In this document: one piece after another, positions 6,711 through 8,252 of the stretch
Numbering within the stretch: the first letter of the stretch is position 1
Layout: each line of letters starts with the position of its first letter
Translations under genes and position numbers: made by a program
Source: Actinomycetes bacterium
GTDB lineage: Bacteria > Actinomycetota > Actinomycetes > Mycobacteriales > Micromonosporaceae
Length of the DNA: 8,252 nucleotides
Assembly (NCBI GenBank): GCA_021793335.1
Contig: JAJYSW010000144.1
Coordinates: 1-8,252, forward strand
Direction of reading: 5' to 3'
The notes under the pieces: model-generated
The model's input: only the letters and a program-made list of their open reading frames with translations
What the model was told of the DNA's origin: nothing
The model's database searches: none

Positions 6711-6728
6711 TTTCCGTGAACCTGCACC
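6699..6728. promoter_or_regulatory. Inverted repeat GGTGCAGGT / ACCTGCACC between the divergent promoters
   Basis: GGTGCAGGT (6699-6707) is matched perfectly by ACCTGCACC (6720-6728). Beyond a single extra A, CAC and GTG continue the pairing, leaving a five-base centre TTTCC. It differs from the GAAAC operators, so it may bind a second regulator, or form a stem-loop in any transcript crossing it. It ends eight bases before O2. Confidence 0.6.
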
Positions 6729-6735
6729 TCGGTGA

Positions 6736-6750
6736 TAGAAACAGTTTCGT
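6736..6750. promoter_or_regulatory. Operator O2, near-perfect copy of O1 at the bxlR promoter
   Basis: TAGAAACAGTTTCGT matches O1 at 13 of 15 bases, with an identical core GAAACAGTTTC (6738-6748). It coincides with the -35 element and spacer of the predicted bxlR promoter, which suggests autoregulation. Centre-to-centre distance to O1 is 127 bases, about 12 helical turns. Confidence 0.8.
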
Positions 6751-6764
6751 AAAGTGGCTAGAAT
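6736..6764 (+). promoter_or_regulatory. Predicted bxlR promoter
   Basis: TAGAAA (6736-6741, 4 of 6 for -35) and TAGAAT (6759-6764, 5 of 6 for -10) are separated by 17 bases. Transcription would start near 6771, about 25 bases before the bxlR ATG. The -35 box and spacer are covered by O2. Confidence 0.5.
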
Positions 6765-6795
6765 AGTGGCTCCAGCAGAGGACGAGGTGCACCCG

Positions 6796-7836
6796 ATGAA
6801 CAGACCGGCCAACTCACGAGCGACGCTCGCCTCGGTCGCCGACCGAGCGGGCGTCTCGAAGGCCACCGCCTCCAAAGTGCTCAACGGCCGGCCCGGTGTC
6901 TCCGAGAGCACCAGGCGACAAGTCCAGCAGGCGATCCAGGAGCTCGGCTACGCCCCCAGCACCGGTCCGCGCGAGCCGGTCGCGCGCGGCGCCGTCCACG
7001 TCGTATTCGACACGATCATCAACATGTACTCCCTCTACGTCCTCGACGGCGTCATCAGCGCCGGGGCCGATCTGGGCGTCGACGTGGTCACCAGCGCCCT
7101 GTCCTCGGGCGGCGTGGTGCCGAACCAGTCGCTGGGCGTCCAGCGCATCAAGGAGATCGCCGACCGCGGCCACACCGGCCTGATCGTGGTGACCACGCAG
7201 ATGACCGGCGAGGAGATCGCCTTTTGCGAGCAGGCCGGGTTGGTCCTGGTGGTCATCGACCCGGTCAATCCGCTCGATGATCGCGTCACCAGCGTCGGGG
7301 CCACCAATTGGGCCGGGGGCGTGCAGGCCACCCGGCACCTGCTGGACTTGGGCCACCGCCGAATCGCGTTCGTCGGCGGATCCGAGCACTCGGTACCTGG
7401 TCGCGAGCGTCTGCACGGCTACCGCGAGGCCCTGGAGACCGCCGGTCTCGCCCCCGATCCGGCGCTGATGCGCCACGGTCCGTTCGACGCCGAGACCGGC
7501 GCCGAGATCGCCGAATACCTCCTGGACATGGACGAGCCGCCCACGGCGGTGTTCGCGGCCAGCGACTCGATCGCGATGGGCGTCATCAGGGTCGCCAAGC
7601 ACCGGGGGCTGCGCATACCGCAGGATCTCAGCGTCATCGGCTTCGACGACACGTACGGCGCGATGTGGACCGAGCCGGCGCTGACCACGGTGCGGCAGCC
7701 GCTGCGGCAGATGGGCCGGGTCGCAGCCCGCACCGTCCTCGAACTGGCCGACGGCAGGCATCCCGACTCGCACCACGTGCAGTTGGCGACGAGCCTGGTG
7801 GTGCGCGAGTCCACCATGGCCCCGCCGGAGCGCTGA
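6796..7836 (+). CDS. bxlR: LacI/GalR-family transcriptional regulator (BxlR-like)
   Basis: This 346-residue regulator is a full-length LacI-family protein. The N-terminal helix-turn-helix is at about 10-56 (TLASVADRAGVSKATASKVL, then NGRPGVS and a hinge ending LGYAPS). From about 65 onward is a periplasmic-binding-protein-like sensor domain, with VFAASDSIAMG and SVIGFDDT typical of the family. It should bind DNA as a dimer and release it on binding a sugar. The ATG at 6796 is chosen because GAGGTG precedes it at six bases and the homology starts just after; an in-frame GTG at 6754 lies within the promoter region and is less likely. Divergent placement from bxlE and the paired palindromes support control of the bxl operon and of itself. 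The inducer (xylose or xylobiose) is inferred, not shown. Confidence 0.93.
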   Translation: MNRPANSRATLASVADRAGVSKATASKVLNGRPGVSESTRRQVQQAIQELGYAPSTGPREPVARGAVHVVFDTIINMYSLYVLDGVISAGADLGVDVVTSALSSGGVVPNQSLGVQRIKEIADRGHTGLIVVTTQMTGEEIAFCEQAGLVLVVIDPVNPLDDRVTSVGATNWAGGVQATRHLLDLGHRRIAFVGGSEHSVPGRERLHGYREALETAGLAPDPALMRHGPFDAETGAEIAEYLLDMDEPPTAVFAASDSIAMGVIRVAKHRGLRIPQDLSVIGFDDTYGAMWTEPALTTVRQPLRQMGRVAARTVLELADGRHPDSHHVQLATSLVVRESTMAPPER

Positions 7837-7898
7837 CTCGACGGCACGGGGCGGCGGATCGGTTCGTGGATCGCACCCCACCGACATCCAAGGGCATG

Positions 7899-7926
7899 AA
7901 TATCAGCTGCGCAACGCTCTGATATT
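7899..7926 (+). promoter_or_regulatory. Inverted repeat AATATCAG / CTGATATT after bxlR
   Basis: AATATCAG (7899-7906) pairs perfectly with CTGATATT (7919-7926) across 12 bases, within which GCG-CAA-CGC can form an inner stem. It begins 62 bases after the bxlR stop. It could be a terminator without a T-run, but its right arm runs into the -35 box (7925-7930) of the next promoter, so it may instead be a regulator site. The AT-rich arms stand out in this DNA. Confidence 0.55.
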
Positions 7927-7953
7927 GCCCACAGCGAGGGTCGTGTGTATACT
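7925..7953 (+). promoter_or_regulatory. Predicted promoter of the secreted CBM2-type gene
   Basis: TTGCCC (7925-7930, 4 of 6) and TATACT (7948-7953, 5 of 6) are exactly 17 bases apart, the best sigma-70-like pair in the window. Transcription would start near 7960, giving a leader of about 126 bases before the ATG at 8086. Confidence 0.6.
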
Positions 7954-7965
7954 GAGACGATCAAT

Positions 7966-7977
7966 TGAATCGATTCA
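7966..7977. promoter_or_regulatory. CG-centred palindrome TGAATCGATTCA
   Basis: A perfect 12-bp palindrome lies just after the predicted start of transcription. After one mismatch on each side, two further base pairs match (AA at 7963-7964, TT at 7979-7980). The central CG and this position are typical of LacI-family operators, but the sequence is not the GAAACAGTTTC type found at bxlR, so a different repressor is likely. Confidence 0.6.
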
Positions 7978-7984
7978 TTTCAAA

Positions 7985-7994
7985 GTATCGATAC
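7985..7994. promoter_or_regulatory. Second CG-centred palindrome GTATCGATAC
   Basis: A perfect 10-bp palindrome shares the ATCGAT core with the site at 7966-7977 and lies 18 bases away centre to centre. It may be a second, weaker site for the same protein. Confidence 0.5.
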
Positions 7995-8085
7995 AGGCGT
8001 CCCGTGTCGACCCGGCATGCTCACGGCGACGCTCCCGCCCCGACGGGGAAGACGACCCTCACCATTCTCGACATGCGGAGTGATC

Positions 8086-8252
8086 ATGCGCATATCCCGT
8101 AAACGGCGGCTGCAGCGCCTGTCGGCGCTGACGGCGGCGGGCCTCGCGGCCCTCGCCGTACCGGCGGTCTCGAACGTCACCGCCCAGGCGGCCACCGGCT
8201 GCGACGTCACCTACACCATCCTCAACGAATGGCCCGGCGGATACACCGCCGG
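8086..8252 (+). CDS. Secreted protein starting with a probable CBM2 module, 3' end cut
   Basis: Only 55 codons are in the window. The ATG at 8086 follows GCGGAG at good spacing. The start codes for a classic Sec signal peptide: basic residues 2-11, a hydrophobic core around 12-28 and an AQA cleavage site after Ala35. The mature protein opens with ATGCDVTYTILNEWPGGYTA. The Cys39, Tyr43, Asn47, Trp49 and Gly-Gly-Tyr pattern resembles the N-terminus of family 2 carbohydrate-binding modules, which bind cellulose or xylan. The protein is therefore probably a secreted polysaccharide-degrading enzyme or binding protein, but the catalytic domain lies outside the window and cannot be named. It has its own promoter and operator-like sites, so it is not part of the bxlR transcript unless there is read-through. 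Confidence 0.8.
   Translation, partial: MRISRKRRLQRLSALTAAGLAALAVPAVSNVTAQAATGCDVTYTILNEWPGGYTA

Larger units (their letters stand above)
6660..6734 (+). repeat. Heptamer CTCGGTG repeated three times
   Basis: CTCGGTG occurs at 6660-6666, 6696-6702 and 6728-6734, all on the plus strand, at intervals of 36 and 32 bases; the first two share an eighth base, C. Three direct copies in 75 bases of non-coding DNA may mark a binding site. Two of the copies overlap the edges of the inverted repeat at 6699-6728. No known motif is recognised. Confidence 0.4.

Noticed and set aside
6754..6795. Earlier GTG start for the LacI regulator
   Set aside because: It would put the predicted -10 element inside the gene and has no ribosome site; the ATG at 6796 has GAGGTG at suitable spacing.
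8072..8101. Small upstream frame MRSDHAHIP overlapping the secreted gene start
   Set aside because: Nine codons, out of frame with the gene, with no good ribosome site of its own; probably chance.
1..8252. CRISPR arrays, tRNA or rRNA genes, insertion sequences, integrases, toxin or defence genes
   Set aside because: No regular repeat-spacer pattern, no RNA-gene structure, no transposase or integrase motifs and no terminal repeats with target duplications were found; the window is almost fully accounted for by sugar-utilisation genes.

Overview
The window is GC-rich DNA with strong G/C third-position bias, signal peptides and gene families typical of the Actinomycetota (Streptomyces, Micromonospora or Glycomyces-like). 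The sequence alone does not fix the genus. It contains seven genes, two of them cut by the window edges, and reads as a xylo-oligosaccharide utilisation locus.

Positions 1-6557, minus strand: a tight five-gene operon read right to left. The order is a sugar-binding lipoprotein (bxlE-like), two ABC permeases (bxlF- and bxlG-like), a cytoplasmic family 3 glycoside hydrolase (bxlA-like beta-xylosidase/beta-glucosidase) and xylose isomerase (xylA, missing its last few codons). Junctions are a 4-base GTGA overlap, then gaps of 2, 20 and 20 bases. Positions 6558-6795: a divergent regulatory region with two near-identical GAAACAGTTTC palindromes, a further cluster of GAAAC half-sites, an unexplained inverted repeat and candidate promoters both ways. 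Positions 6796-7836, plus strand: a LacI-family regulator (bxlR-like). Positions 7837-8085: a second intergenic region with a stem-loop, a good promoter and two CG-centred palindromes of a different type. Positions 8086-8252, plus strand: the start of a secreted protein whose mature part opens like a family 2 carbohydrate-binding module.

The genes form a pathway. Secreted enzymes, perhaps including the right-hand gene, release short oligosaccharides. The lipoprotein captures them and the two permeases import them, powered by an ATPase not encoded here (in streptomycetes usually the shared MsiK). The GH3 enzyme cuts them to monomers and XylA converts xylose to xylulose. The LacI regulator probably represses the operon and itself until sugar is present. 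The gene order matches the bxlEFGA/bxlR cluster described in Streptomyces thermoviolaceus. The less usual part is xylA as the last gene of the transporter-hydrolase operon, with codon use unlike bxlA. I see no novel defence or mobile system. The points most worth checking are the operator architecture, a hairpin at the bxlE/bxlF junction, the origin of xylA, and the control region of the secreted protein.
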